In this document: in pieces, positions 7,999-16,790 of the stretch
Numbering within the stretch: the stretch's first letter is position 1
Layout of the letters: each line of letters begins with the position of its first letter
DNA from: Sediminicola sp963974715
GTDB lineage: Bacteria > Bacteroidota > Bacteroidia > Flavobacteriales > Flavobacteriaceae
NCBI GenBank assembly: GCA_963974715.1
Contig: CAXBDK010000003.1
Location: 1-64,000, forward strand
DNA length: 64,000 nt
Reading direction: 5' to 3'
Made by a program: the position numbers and the translations under genes
The notes under the pieces: model-generated
Databases searched by the model: none
What the model was told of the DNA's origin: nothing
Seen by the model: the letters and a program-made list of their open reading frames with translations, nothing else

Positions 7999-9291
7999 TT
8001 ATTTATATATGTTCATATTTTCATCGTAAATAGGACTTTCTATTGCCAAGAAATTCAAGATACTGTGAAAAACATGATTTTGGGATAGTGTTTCGTTCGA
8101 CTTCAGTTTTTTAGAGCCATCCGATAACCACACTAAAAAAGGAATTTCCAATTGCTCTTTATGGGCAAAAGCTGCTGGTATGCCATGCATGTACAAATTA
8201 TACTCCCCTAAAGATTCACCATGGTCTGAAACGAACAGCATCGTACTATTATATTCCTTTAATTCCTTTAAATCTTTAATTAAACTTGCAAGTATATAAT
8301 CCGTATAAACAATGGTGTTGTCATAGGCGTTTATAAGCTCTTCCTGGGAACATTCTCCCAATTCAACACTTTTACAGACTGGCGAGAACTTTTCAAATTC
8401 GGGTGGATATCTTGTGTTATATGATGGCCCATGACTTGTACTTGTATGTAGAACAATTAATATCTTATCTTTTTTACTTGCTAAAATCTGCTCCTTTAAC
8501 CCTTTTAGAAGAATCTCATCATAATTACACTCCTGTCCACCTTCGCACACATCTTTTAAATCCTCTTTATTTAAAAAGGTTTTAATATGGACAGGAGGTT
8601 CTCCCCAATTTGTGGTTCTCCAAATGACTTCTACATTATTTCTATACAAATAATTGGGTAAAATCTCATAAAGCTTGGCAGAGTTTGTGTGTTGCAGTAT
8701 ACACTTTACACCTGCCGTCGTGTATGTAGCACAAGAAGTTGCATTAAAACTGTAAAGACTTTTAACCTCGGACAATAATGGATTGGTAAGTTTTTCATAC
8801 CCGTAAAGTGAAAAGTTTGCACTTCTTGCCGATTCTCCAATAACCAAAACCGCTATGGACTTTATAGTGTCCTTTATTTTCGCATCGGGCAATAATATCT
8901 CCTTTTTATTTTCTTTACTCTTATAAATGTAGAATCTTGAAGTATTTACCATATAGGACCAGGGCATTGCCAAGGAACCTAACTTGGGCGAGTTTTTATC
9001 GATCCATCGCCAATTACCGCCATTAATCAAAACAAAAACGATCAAAAAAAGCAGTGTCAGTGAAAAATTGATTAAAAATCCCTTGAATGTTTCTTTAAGG
9101 ATTTTGACCTTAATAACAAAGATCACAGGAATAAGGCCTAATAAAATCAAATACAGCACCAATTTAAAAGAAAAGAAACTACTGGCTTCTTCGTAACTGG
9201 TATTCAGAATATTACCAATCATTGTTATGTCAATTAAAACATTGTATGTGTATATAAAATATATGGCAATTGAGTTGCCGATGAAAAAGAA
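7999..9291 (-). pseudogene. eptA: Phosphoethanolamine transferase, C-terminal fragment (split by IS)
   Basis: This is the larger part of an EptA-type lipid A phosphoethanolamine transferase. The alkaline-phosphatase-like domain shows VIGESARSANFSLYG, the nucleophile region SCATYTTAGVKC (Thr268/269 in the rejoined protein) and the metal site SDHGESLGEY. An ATG at 9222 opens a 407-codon frame, but coding continues upstream to 9291, where it meets an IS element. Removing the IS and one copy of the GAA target duplication joins it in frame to 10631-10861 and gives a 507-residue protein, normal for the family. Without the N-terminal membrane segments the fragment is unlikely to work. Confidence 0.92.
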
Positions 9292-9355
9292 TATAATTCC
9301 CCCCGAGAATAGGACAGTAAGTTAAGTTTAATTTTTATTTTAAATTTACTGTATT

Positions 9356-9631
9356 ATGACACGCAGGAAACACACATCGAAATTCAAGTTCAAGGTGGTG
9401 CTGGAGGCGCTATCGGAACGTTTTACCATCCAAGAGTTGGGCAGGAAGTATGAGATCCACCCGGCACAGATAACGACTTGGAAGACCCAGTTTTTAAAGA
9501 ACGGTGAGGGCGTTTTTGATAATAAGTCCAAGGATCCCAAAACGGAGTCCGAGGAGATGGAGGAACGGCTTTTAAAGACCATAGGGCAGCTCAAGGTGGA
9601 GAACGATTTTTTAAAGAAGGCCTCATCATGA
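9356..9631 (+). CDS. IS3-family transposase OrfA
   Basis: This 91-residue protein is the DNA-binding half of an IS3 transposase. It has a helix-turn-helix (KFKVVLEALSERFTIQELGRKYEIHPAQITTWK) and a C-terminal leucine-zipper-like helix (EEMEERLLKTIGQLKVENDFLKK). Its stop overlaps the OrfB start (ATGA). At 9607-9613 the zero-frame sequence T-TTT-TTA is a canonical -1 slippery heptamer, and slipping there enters the OrfB frame without a stop, which would make the fused OrfAB transposase. Confidence 0.92.
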   Translation: MTRRKHTSKFKFKVVLEALSERFTIQELGRKYEIHPAQITTWKTQFLKNGEGVFDNKSKDPKTESEEMEERLLKTIGQLKVENDFLKKASS

Positions 9632-10494
9632 GTAAGTCCAGAAAACAAAGAAGGGAACTGGTGGGTAAGAATTCCAAGCTGAGCATACTGCGCCAGTGCG
9701 AGCTTTTGGAGCTCCACCGCAGTGGGGTGTATTACCGTCCAAAACAGGAGACCGACCTGAATCTGGCACTGATGCGCCAGATCGATGAAAAGCACATGTT
9801 GCACCCTTGGCTTGGCGTCCCCCGTATGGTTACCTGGCTTAACCGTGACATGGGGCACTGTATCAACAAGAAGCGCATTGAGCGGTTGTATAGGCTTATG
9901 GGGATATCGGCCATTGGCCCTAAGCCCAACACTTCCAAGAAAGGCAAGGGTGAACTACACAGAATATACAAATACCTCTTGAGAAACCTAGAAGTAACAC
10001 GCTACGGTCAGGTATGGGCCATGGACATCACCTATGTACCGGTTCGCGGTGGCTATTTGTACCTTTGCGGGATAATCGACTTGTATAGCCGCTATGTAGT
10101 AGGCTGGTCACTTTCCAATACAATGACATCGGAATGGTGCAGAAAGACCTTGGAGACCGCCATAGGGGAACACGGTTCGCCGGAGATCCTCAACACTGAC
10201 CAAGGAAGCCAGTTTACCGCCCATGAGTTCTGTGATTGGGCCACGGCACCACAGCAGGGCATACGCCTGAGCATGGACGGTAAGGGAAGGGCACTGGACA
10301 ACATATTCATCGAGCGCCTCTGGCGCGACGTAAAGCACGAGCACGTGTACCTGTTCCCAGCTGATGACGGTCTGCAGTGCTACCGTGGTTTGGAGGAATA
10401 TTTTAGGTATCACAACAATGAACGAAGGCATCAAAGCCTAGGGGAAGAAACACCATTAACAATTTATCAACAGAGCAAGAGACAAGTCGCATGA
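9628..10494 (+). CDS. IS3-family transposase OrfB (DDE catalytic subunit)
   Basis: This 288-residue protein has an N-terminal HTH_21-like region (LHPWLGVPRMVTWLNR) and an rve integrase core. The catalytic residues are visible: Asp in WAMDITYVPV, Asp in NTDQGSQFTA and Glu in IERLWRDVKHEH, giving the DDE triad, and the C-terminus has YHNNERRHQSLG typical of IS3 enzymes. The frame is unbroken. It can be translated from its own ATG or by -1 frameshifting from OrfA. Confidence 0.92.
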   Translation: MSKSRKQRRELVGKNSKLSILRQCELLELHRSGVYYRPKQETDLNLALMRQIDEKHMLHPWLGVPRMVTWLNRDMGHCINKKRIERLYRLMGISAIGPKPNTSKKGKGELHRIYKYLLRNLEVTRYGQVWAMDITYVPVRGGYLYLCGIIDLYSRYVVGWSLSNTMTSEWCRKTLETAIGEHGSPEILNTDQGSQFTAHEFCDWATAPQQGIRLSMDGKGRALDNIFIERLWRDVKHEHVYLFPADDGLQCYRGLEEYFRYHNNERRHQSLGEETPLTIYQQSKRQVA

Positions 10495-10627
10495 TGGTAC
10501 CAAAGAGACAAAAAGGGTTTTCAACAGATCGGGCAGGTTATGAGTCTCCCCCCAGACCCCCCTCTTTAAACACCATCATTAAACTTATTTTTAAAGGTTT
10601 ATTGTCCTATCAATGGGGGGAATTATA

Positions 10628-10861
10628 GAAGACCAATAAAATTTTTCCAACAACTCGAGAAAGAAAAAATATGAGGTAGAGTACAAAAGCATTTGCAACT
10701 AGCATTGCAATCACCAAAGAGACCATAATGGTAATGCCGCCAAAACTTTTATGATCGAGCGCATTAAAAACGTACTTAAAAAAAGGATAATGATATAGTA
10801 GAAAATTAACAAAACTTGCTACTACTACAAAATGAGATAATTCAATCTGCCTTTTTAACAT
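10628..10861 (-). pseudogene. eptA: Phosphoethanolamine transferase, N-terminal fragment
   Basis: This piece encodes the first 77-78 residues of the EptA protein (MLKRQIELSHFVVVAS...), with two hydrophobic membrane segments. It stops being family-like exactly where the IS begins, after SRVVGKILLVF, and an in-frame stop falls within the IS end. The next eptA codons resume at 9291 (FFIGNSIAIYF). The start lies 20 bp inside the end of the upstream PAP2 gene, so the two were translationally coupled in one operon. Confidence 0.9.
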
Positions 10862-11738
10862 AAATATTTGCAATTAAAAATATTGATGCAACCAAACTGA
10901 CCAACGAAAAATAAAATATAACCAAATTTAAAGTGACTATTTTATTGATCAATACAATCGCCCAGACTGAAAATAATATTATAGAAATAAAGTAATACCG
11001 TGCATTTGTTAACCAACCCAGCAGATTAAATCTTCGATTTATAAAAATACCTGTAAGGGCCGCTATATAACCAATAATACCACCAATTATAACATCTAAC
11101 GGATAATGTGCTCCGATAGCCACTCTCGTAAAAGCAATTATCGATCCTATAATAAAAATGAAAAAACACCAAACCACTTTAAACATTATTTTTTTGGGCA
11201 TATAAGCAAATAATATTGATGTAAGAATCGTAAAAGTGGCTATTTAGTGCCCAGAAGGGAAACTGTTATGTGCTATAATTGCCCTGCCCGTAATTATAAA
11301 GCTATCTTGATCGAACATTGCAGCAGGTCTTGGGACAGCAAATAGTTTTTTTAGTATGTTCGAAAAAACACTTGAGACAATTAGGGCAGTTAACATAGAC
11401 TCCCACAATTTAGGCGCATACACCAAAAATAAAGTCAGAAAAGGCAAAACAATAATTACATCTCCCAATTGGGTCAAGTTAAATTGTAAATTTGGATTTT
11501 GTGATAAATAGGAATTTAAATATAAGAATGGTTTTTTTTGGATCTGAGCATAAGCCTCAACGGAAAAAGCATCTATTTTATAGAGAGAAAAAGCAATTGA
11601 CAACAATAAAAATAGCGGAATAAAAAGAGAATTTAATCTTAAACCATTTATATTTTTACTTACACAAAGATTCAGTTCGGGATAGTATAGCAGTAAAGAA
11701 TTTAAACTCTTATTTATTCTTAAGACTTTCATGGGCAT
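10842..11738 (-). pseudogene. PAP2-family (LpxE-like) membrane phosphatase with in-frame stop
   Basis: The full frame is 298 codons plus stop, interrupted at 11244-11246 by a TAA. It reads SFPSGH then stop, then IATFTILTS, so the codon after the His of motif 2 (expected Ser, TCA) has become TAA by one base change. Motif 1 (KKLFAVPRP) lies before the break and motif 3 (FTRVAIGAHYPLD) after it in the same frame. With several membrane segments and an overlapping eptA gene, it resembles lipid A 1-phosphatase LpxE. The truncated product lacks motif 3 and should be inactive. A base-call error remains possible. Confidence 0.85.
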
Positions 11739-11742
11739 AACA

Positions 11743-12534
11743 TCAGAATGTCATTGAAAATCCTAGCCCATATTCTTTTCCATTATAAAAAGGCATCACA
11801 ATTCCATTTGTTTTTTCTTTGTCCTTGAAAATTGTTTCCTTGATTAATGGATGCATCCAATAAGCAATTTTGGTACTTAAAATCCCGATTCCCGCACCTG
11901 TGGCAACATCGGTAAGCCAATGCTTTTCGTTGTGCATTCTAAAAAGGCCCGTGCCAGCAGCGACCACGTAGCCGGTTATACCATACCAAGCCGATACATC
12001 TTTATATTCTTGATATAAAAATTCGGCACCCATAAAAGCCGTAGCGGTATGCCCCGAAGGAAACGAGGTTGAGGATGAGCCATCCGGTCTGGTAACTTTT
12101 GTAGTCTTTTTAAGGATGTTTACGGACCCACCCATGATGATATATGCCGTTCCCAAAACAATGGTCCTATCCTTAAAATTATTTTTACCTTGTATGCCCA
12201 TCGCATTTAAGGCATATACAGATAAAAACGGACTGTATTGGGAAAAATCGTCGATGTTCAATTTCTTATCATCATGCTCTCTAAATTCATCTTTTGCCCT
12301 GTTATCAATATCTTTTAAAGTAGGGCTTTCAAGACCAACAACCCCATATCCTATTAAAGCAGTTGGAATTATGAGGGATTTGTATTTGAACTGAATACTT
12401 TTCTTGCTTTTTGTTGAGTCAATTGAGGTTTGTTGCCCGGTAACCTTTAAATTTATTGAATCAATGGAAGGGTTTTGTCCGCTGACCTTTGTAATGGATA
12501 CCAATAGAAAAAGCACAATTATTATTTTATTCAT
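11743..12534 (-). CDS. Secreted PAP2-family phosphatase
   Basis: This 263-residue protein has an N-terminal signal peptide (MNKIIIVLFLLVSITKVSGQ) and the three phosphatidic-acid-phosphatase motifs: KKTTKVTRP, SFPSGHTATAF and FRMHNEKHWLTD. The C-terminus ends in Phe (FSMTF), which suggests outer-membrane or periplasmic placement. Its stop is only 4 bp from the start of the broken LpxE-like gene, so it leads the same operon with eptA. Such enzymes dephosphorylate lipids such as undecaprenyl pyrophosphate or lipid A; which one cannot be told here. Confidence 0.85.
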   Translation of the reverse strand: MNKIIIVLFLLVSITKVSGQNPSIDSINLKVTGQQTSIDSTKSKKSIQFKYKSLIIPTALIGYGVVGLESPTLKDIDNRAKDEFREHDDKKLNIDDFSQYSPFLSVYALNAMGIQGKNNFKDRTIVLGTAYIIMGGSVNILKKTTKVTRPDGSSSTSFPSGHTATAFMGAEFLYQEYKDVSAWYGITGYVVAAGTGLFRMHNEKHWLTDVATGAGIGILSTKIAYWMHPLIKETIFKDKEKTNGIVMPFYNGKEYGLGFSMTF

Positions 12535-12679
12535 TTTAGATTATTTAAATGAGTAACTTATCATTACCGCTCTATAGACCCAATAAAGGATAGACTGGGC
12601 AATGACTTGATCGGTTGTGGTCACCCAAGCCAGGATGTGTTTTACATAGATTTTAAATGGTCTCCCCTAGATCATTTCT

Positions 12680-13579
12680 TTAACCAACACTGCCCAAAAA
12701 ATTCCAAATAAAAATTTCCTCCAGATATTGTTTCACGGTCAAGGGCTTTCGACCCAATAGTTTTTCCATTTGTGAACCGTCACTTTCCAGTTCCCCCTGT
12801 CTTGTAGCGGCGGCAAACCCCCCTATCATTTTAGCACATCTTTTAGACATTCCTTGATCGATCATAGTATTGAGAAATGCATCTAGACCAGGGCTTAAAT
12901 AGGTGATGTTTTTACCTGTTATCTGAGAAATACACTCTGCAATTTCAAAAAATGAATAACTGTCCCCCGATACATTATATGTCTTATTTTTGTGGTCCGG
13001 TGAGATCAAAACCTTGGCTGCCGATTCCGCCATTTCACTCCGTAGGGCAAATCCCATTTTCCCATTACCGGCTGGCAGGTAAATGCCATATTTAAAAATG
13101 TTCTCACCCAGAAATGAAGGCAGTATGTCCATATATGGCCCATTTCGCAATATGGTATAATTCATACCACTTGCTTTAATGGCATTTTCTGTTGCCAAAT
13201 GTGAACTTAATATAAACTCGATAGGGGAAAAATTAACATCTTTATGCTCCTGGCTTGTGTACAGAATATCCTTTATTCCAGATGCTACAGCCGCATTCAC
13301 AACTTGAACATGCCGCTCACTACGGTTTTCCAGTTCGTCACTTGAAACAAAAAGTAGTTTGTCAATACCAGTAAATGCGTTCAACAATGAGCTGTAGTTG
13401 TTATAATCGCCGAATACAATATTTACATTCAAAGATTTTAATTTCTCTACTTTTGAATAGTCCCTTACCATTGCATAAATCATACTTCCATTCACTCCAT
13501 TTTCAATCAATGATGCAATAACTGCATACCCATAATGACCAGTAGCTCCCGTCACTAATATTTTATCCTTATTTGTCAT
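12680..13579 (-). CDS. NmrA-like / QorB-type NAD(P)H-binding oxidoreductase
   Basis: This 299-residue atypical short-chain dehydrogenase has the Rossmann motif TGATGHYGYAV at the N-terminus, followed by a VRDYSKVEKL block that would bind the NADP phosphate. The middle (ENAIKASGMNYTILRNGPYMD) is typical of NmrA/QorB-family quinone reductases and redox sensors. I used the ATG at 13579 because longer versions would run through the end of the neighbouring TonB receptor gene and add a non-family extension. Its link with the TonB receptor upstream is only positional. Confidence 0.8.
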   Translation of the reverse strand: MTNKDKILVTGATGHYGYAVIASLIENGVNGSMIYAMVRDYSKVEKLKSLNVNIVFGDYNNYSSLLNAFTGIDKLLFVSSDELENRSERHVQVVNAAVASGIKDILYTSQEHKDVNFSPIEFILSSHLATENAIKASGMNYTILRNGPYMDILPSFLGENIFKYGIYLPAGNGKMGFALRSEMAESAAKVLISPDHKNKTYNVSGDSYSFFEIAECISQITGKNITYLSPGLDAFLNTMIDQGMSKRCAKMIGGFAAATRQGELESDGSQMEKLLGRKPLTVKQYLEEIFIWNFLGSVG

Positions 13580-13601
13580 TTTTTCATTCACTTTTAATCG
13601 G

Positions 13602-16076
13602 TTAAGATTCGTCATAATCTTCATCGTAATCTTCATCACCATCATCAAGATGTTCTATGGTATTTTTAAATCTATAAGTAAAAGTTAGGTTGATCTGGCG
13701 CTCAAAGTATTGGTATTCAGAATTGGAGAGGAAACTTGTATTAGAGGCTTCCCGGCGACTGACCCTTGAGTTGAACAAATCGGAAACATTAAGGTTTATG
13801 GCTCCCCTGCCCTTAAATAATTCTTTATTTGCCGATACATTTCCCAAAAGAATACCGCGTCTTGTGGTGTTGGCTTCTTTAAAAGGGGCATCATACTGAA
13901 CGCCTATTTGTAAATCGACATCCTTGGGCAAAGAAATCTTCGGCGATAATCGCGCAAACCAACTGGATGAAGTGGTATTTAACGATTGCCTTAGCGTACT
14001 AAGGTCACTACTGTCATTCGGATCTGGAATGGTATTATCAAAGCTGGCGTATTGTTCAAAACGATACCAGTTTACAGTACCATTGACACGTAACCAATTC
14101 GCTGGGCTGTAAATGGATGATATTTCAATACCATATCTGTTTTCCGTACCTACATTTAACGGTCTGGTAATTAAAATAGGGATGTTTTCTTCATTTACCA
14201 TACCTGAATTGGTAGTTATGGGTTGAACAATATCCTCGGAATATTGAAAATACCCTATAGTTTCCAACGACACTTTATCCCAGTTTTTAGAATAGCCCAA
14301 CTCAAAAGAATTCGTAAAAACCGGGTCCAAATCCGGGTTTCCTGCAATGAGGTTCAAATCGTTGGAGTAACCTGAAAACGGATTTAATTCTCGAAAGCTA
14401 GGGCGGCTAATACGTCTGCCATAGCTCGTTTTGAGTTCACTGGTTTCAATAAGTTGATAGCCCAAATGGAATGATGGAAACAGGTTGCTGTAGTTTTTAT
14501 TAAAGCTTACATCGGAGGTAAATTGCTTAACATCGATATTGGTGATTTCTAAACGCAGACCGGCTAGTATGGTAAACTTACCAAAGACATTGGCGTATTG
14601 CGAGTAAGCGGCGTAAATATCTTCGCCATAATCCATTCGATTACTTAAATTGTTGTCAAGTTCCCATATATCGGTGTTGGCATTAAAATTTTCAACTGTT
14701 GAATTGAATTTTATGGTTCGAATGGTACTGCGGTAACCTGCTTCAAAACTGCCAGTTTCAGAAAACGGAAATACATAATCCGCTTGTACCAATAAATTTC
14801 GCTGGCGTTCTTCGGCTGCGGTGCGGTCTTGGGCATCTTCAAAATTTCCAAAGCTATAGGTATCGTTAAAAATTGCCGATTCTATTTCTGTATTGCTGTC
14901 ATACTTGGTTTCAACGATCAACAAATGTTCTTCATCTTCATCAAAAATGGATTTATATGTTAGTGTGTACTCATCACTGCCATCTTCTTCCAATTCTCTC
15001 CCTTCACGTAATCTTGTACTTATTAATGTTCTATCAACATCAAAGGTGTTAAAAGTGGCGAATCCGTTGTTGTCATTATCTTCGTCGGCATATAAGCCCA
15101 TAAAAGTGAGTGTGTTTTTTTCATTAAAATAGTAATCGACACCTAGCGCTATTGTATATTCCGATCCGCCACGAACGATTTCCTGACCTTGGCTTAAAAA
15201 TCCTGTTGCTGTGCCTGTGGATCCGTCTAAAAATGTTGTGTTGACCGATTCGTTGCCCGGGCGTTTTGAATCTTCGAAATTGACGTTTGTAAATATGTTG
15301 AATTTATTGGTCCGGTAGTTTACGTTACCTCCAATACCGAAGGTTTCTGGTACTCCCATAACTGTCTGGACCGAACCGTTAAACCCTAGATTCCTTCCTT
15401 TTTTAAGAATGATATTAATGATCCCAGAAGTACCTTCGGCATCGTACCGTGCAGATGGGTTGGTTATGATTTCGATACTCTCTACAGCATTGGAGGATAA
15501 ACGTTCTAGACCTTGGGCATCACTAATGCCTACTAGTCCAGAAGGTTTGCCATTTACCAAAATACGTACATTGCCATTACCTCTAAGGGTAATATCGCCC
15601 TCTACGGAAACCGAAACTGAAGGCACATTGTTTAAGGCTTGAAGTACATTTGTGCTTTGCGCTGTCAAGTCTTGACCAATGTTATAGATCTTTTTGTCAA
15701 GTTTGTTTTCAAATAGCCCTTTCTCGCCTTGTACTACGACTTCACTTAGCGATTGCGCATCTTCTGAAAGATAGAGTATCCCCAAATCCAGATCGTCCTC
15801 AATCTTTTTATTGTCCAAAAAAAATGGTTTGAAACCTATAAACTCAATTTTTATGGTGTACGTTCCTTTCTCCAGTTCAATAGAGAAAAACCCATATTCG
15901 TCTGTGATTCCCCCATATGTTGGATTTGGCTGTCCTGTTTCTGCAAAGGAAACAGTAGCGTACTCCAACGGGGTGTTGGTTTCCTTTTGCAGTATTTTTC
16001 CGGTTACTATAATTTTAGCATTTCCGTACATCATTGATGCAGTTAAACAAAGCAAGAGTATTATTGTCCTATTCAT
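13602..16076 (-). CDS. TonB-dependent outer-membrane receptor (OMP_b-brl_3 type)
   Basis: This 824-residue protein has a signal peptide (1-20), a carboxypeptidase-regulatory domain (about 24-110, with GGITDEYGFFSIELEKGTY), a plug domain (about 120-230, LNNVPSVSV then LRGNGNVRILVNGKP) and a long beta-barrel. The substrate is unknown. The C-terminus is odd: after the last barrel strand (LTFTYRFKN) comes a tail of about 17 residues built from DED-Y units, encoded by a tandem DNA repeat, instead of ending in an aromatic residue. It sits among lipid phosphatases and may share their regulation. Confidence 0.88.
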   Translation of the reverse strand: MNRTIILLLCLTASMMYGNAKIIVTGKILQKETNTPLEYATVSFAETGQPNPTYGGITDEYGFFSIELEKGTYTIKIEFIGFKPFFLDNKKIEDDLDLGILYLSEDAQSLSEVVVQGEKGLFENKLDKKIYNIGQDLTAQSTNVLQALNNVPSVSVSVEGDITLRGNGNVRILVNGKPSGLVGISDAQGLERLSSNAVESIEIITNPSARYDAEGTSGIINIILKKGRNLGFNGSVQTVMGVPETFGIGGNVNYRTNKFNIFTNVNFEDSKRPGNESVNTTFLDGSTGTATGFLSQGQEIVRGGSEYTIALGVDYYFNEKNTLTFMGLYADEDNDNNGFATFNTFDVDRTLISTRLREGRELEEDGSDEYTLTYKSIFDEDEEHLLIVETKYDSNTEIESAIFNDTYSFGNFEDAQDRTAAEERQRNLLVQADYVFPFSETGSFEAGYRSTIRTIKFNSTVENFNANTDIWELDNNLSNRMDYGEDIYAAYSQYANVFGKFTILAGLRLEITNIDVKQFTSDVSFNKNYSNLFPSFHLGYQLIETSELKTSYGRRISRPSFRELNPFSGYSNDLNLIAGNPDLDPVFTNSFELGYSKNWDKVSLETIGYFQYSEDIVQPITTNSGMVNEENIPILITRPLNVGTENRYGIEISSIYSPANWLRVNGTVNWYRFEQYASFDNTIPDPNDSSDLSTLRQSLNTTSSSWFARLSPKISLPKDVDLQIGVQYDAPFKEANTTRRGILLGNVSANKELFKGRGAINLNVSDLFNSRVSRREASNTSFLSNSEYQYFERQINLTFTYRFKNTIEHLDDGDEDYDEDYDES

Positions 16077-16191
16077 CGATGTATGCTATTTTGTGTCTTG
16101 TTCTTTTCGTCATCGCATGCCGGAATTGGAATGACCGACCCAAAATGTTTCTTCATATCCGTTGTTTTTAAGTGATTTTTTTCAATGGACA

Positions 16192-16785
16192 TTAAAATTT
16201 GTAGGTTAATCCTATTGTAGGAGTGTTTTCAATAAAGCCTGAAGAGATTCCCAATATCTTTTTCCCATCATACCGTTTGGTGAACAAATAACCCATTCCA
16301 ATACCTATTGCAGCACCTGCTAGCACATCCACGCCATCGTGCTTGGTAGCTTTGATTCTTGTATATCCAACATATCCTGCCAAGAGATAGGCAGGGATGC
16401 CATATTCCCAGCCATATCTTTTTTGCACAAATGCAGCACTGACAAATGCAACAGAAGTATGACCAGATGGAAAACTATAGTTGTTTTCTTTATTCGGGCG
16501 CTCTTTGTTTATGGCTAGTTTTAAGCCATACGTTAATGCAATGGTGCCAGTTAGGGCTTTGGAAAATTGATATGTTCCTTTTTGACCATCCTGCCAAATG
16601 AACGTAGAACCCAGAGCCAAAGCTGGCATGGCACCAAACAAAACATCTCCTGCAATCTTATGGGTCTTTTGGGATGGGGTCAGAGGTTCCACCTGCCCTT
16701 TTGTTAGCAACGTACTCATAAGCAAAAGCGCAACCAGAACTCTAGAACCGTACATATTTCTCCGAAAAATTGTGATGTTGCCCAT
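16192..16785 (-). CDS. PAP2-family phosphatase
   Basis: This protein of about 197 residues carries the three PAP2 motifs: KLAINKERP, YSFPSGHTSVAF and GYTRIKATKHDGVD. A hydrophobic stretch near residues 11-28 ending in KGQ is a likely signal peptide. I start it at the ATG at 16785, 5 bp after the stop of the GT9 gene; an ATG at 16755 would give a tighter signal peptide. Motif 3 has Lys-His-Asp spacing like the other PAP2 genes here. With the upstream glycosyltransferase it points to lipid or lipopolysaccharide processing. Confidence 0.83.
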   Translation of the reverse strand: MGNITIFRRNMYGSRVLVALLLMSTLLTKGQVEPLTPSQKTHKIAGDVLFGAMPALALGSTFIWQDGQKGTYQFSKALTGTIALTYGLKLAINKERPNKENNYSFPSGHTSVAFVSAAFVQKRYGWEYGIPAYLLAGYVGYTRIKATKHDGVDVLAGAAIGIGMGYLFTKRYDGKKILGISSGFIENTPTIGLTYKF

Positions 16786-16790
16786 ACGTA

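Larger units (their letters stand above)
9292..10627 (+). mobile_element. IS3-family insertion sequence, complete, 1336 bp
   Basis: The element starts TATAATTCCCCCC and ends with its exact complement GGGGGGAATTATA. Inside each end a second matched block (ATAGGACA) extends the imperfect terminal inverted repeats. It is flanked on both sides by GAA, a 3-bp target duplication usual for IS3 elements. It carries orfA and orfB in the usual overlapping order with an intact DDE catalytic triad, so it may still be active. It is inserted in codon 78 of eptA. Confidence 0.92.

Noticed and set aside
9346..9858. Minus-strand 170-codon frame inside the IS
   Set aside because: It is antisense to the transposase genes and has no recognisable domain.
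9310..10610. IS ends at the TAGGACA repeats
   Set aside because: The inverted match continues outward to TATAATTCCCCCC on both sides and is then flanked by a GAA duplication; only these outer ends restore the eptA frame.
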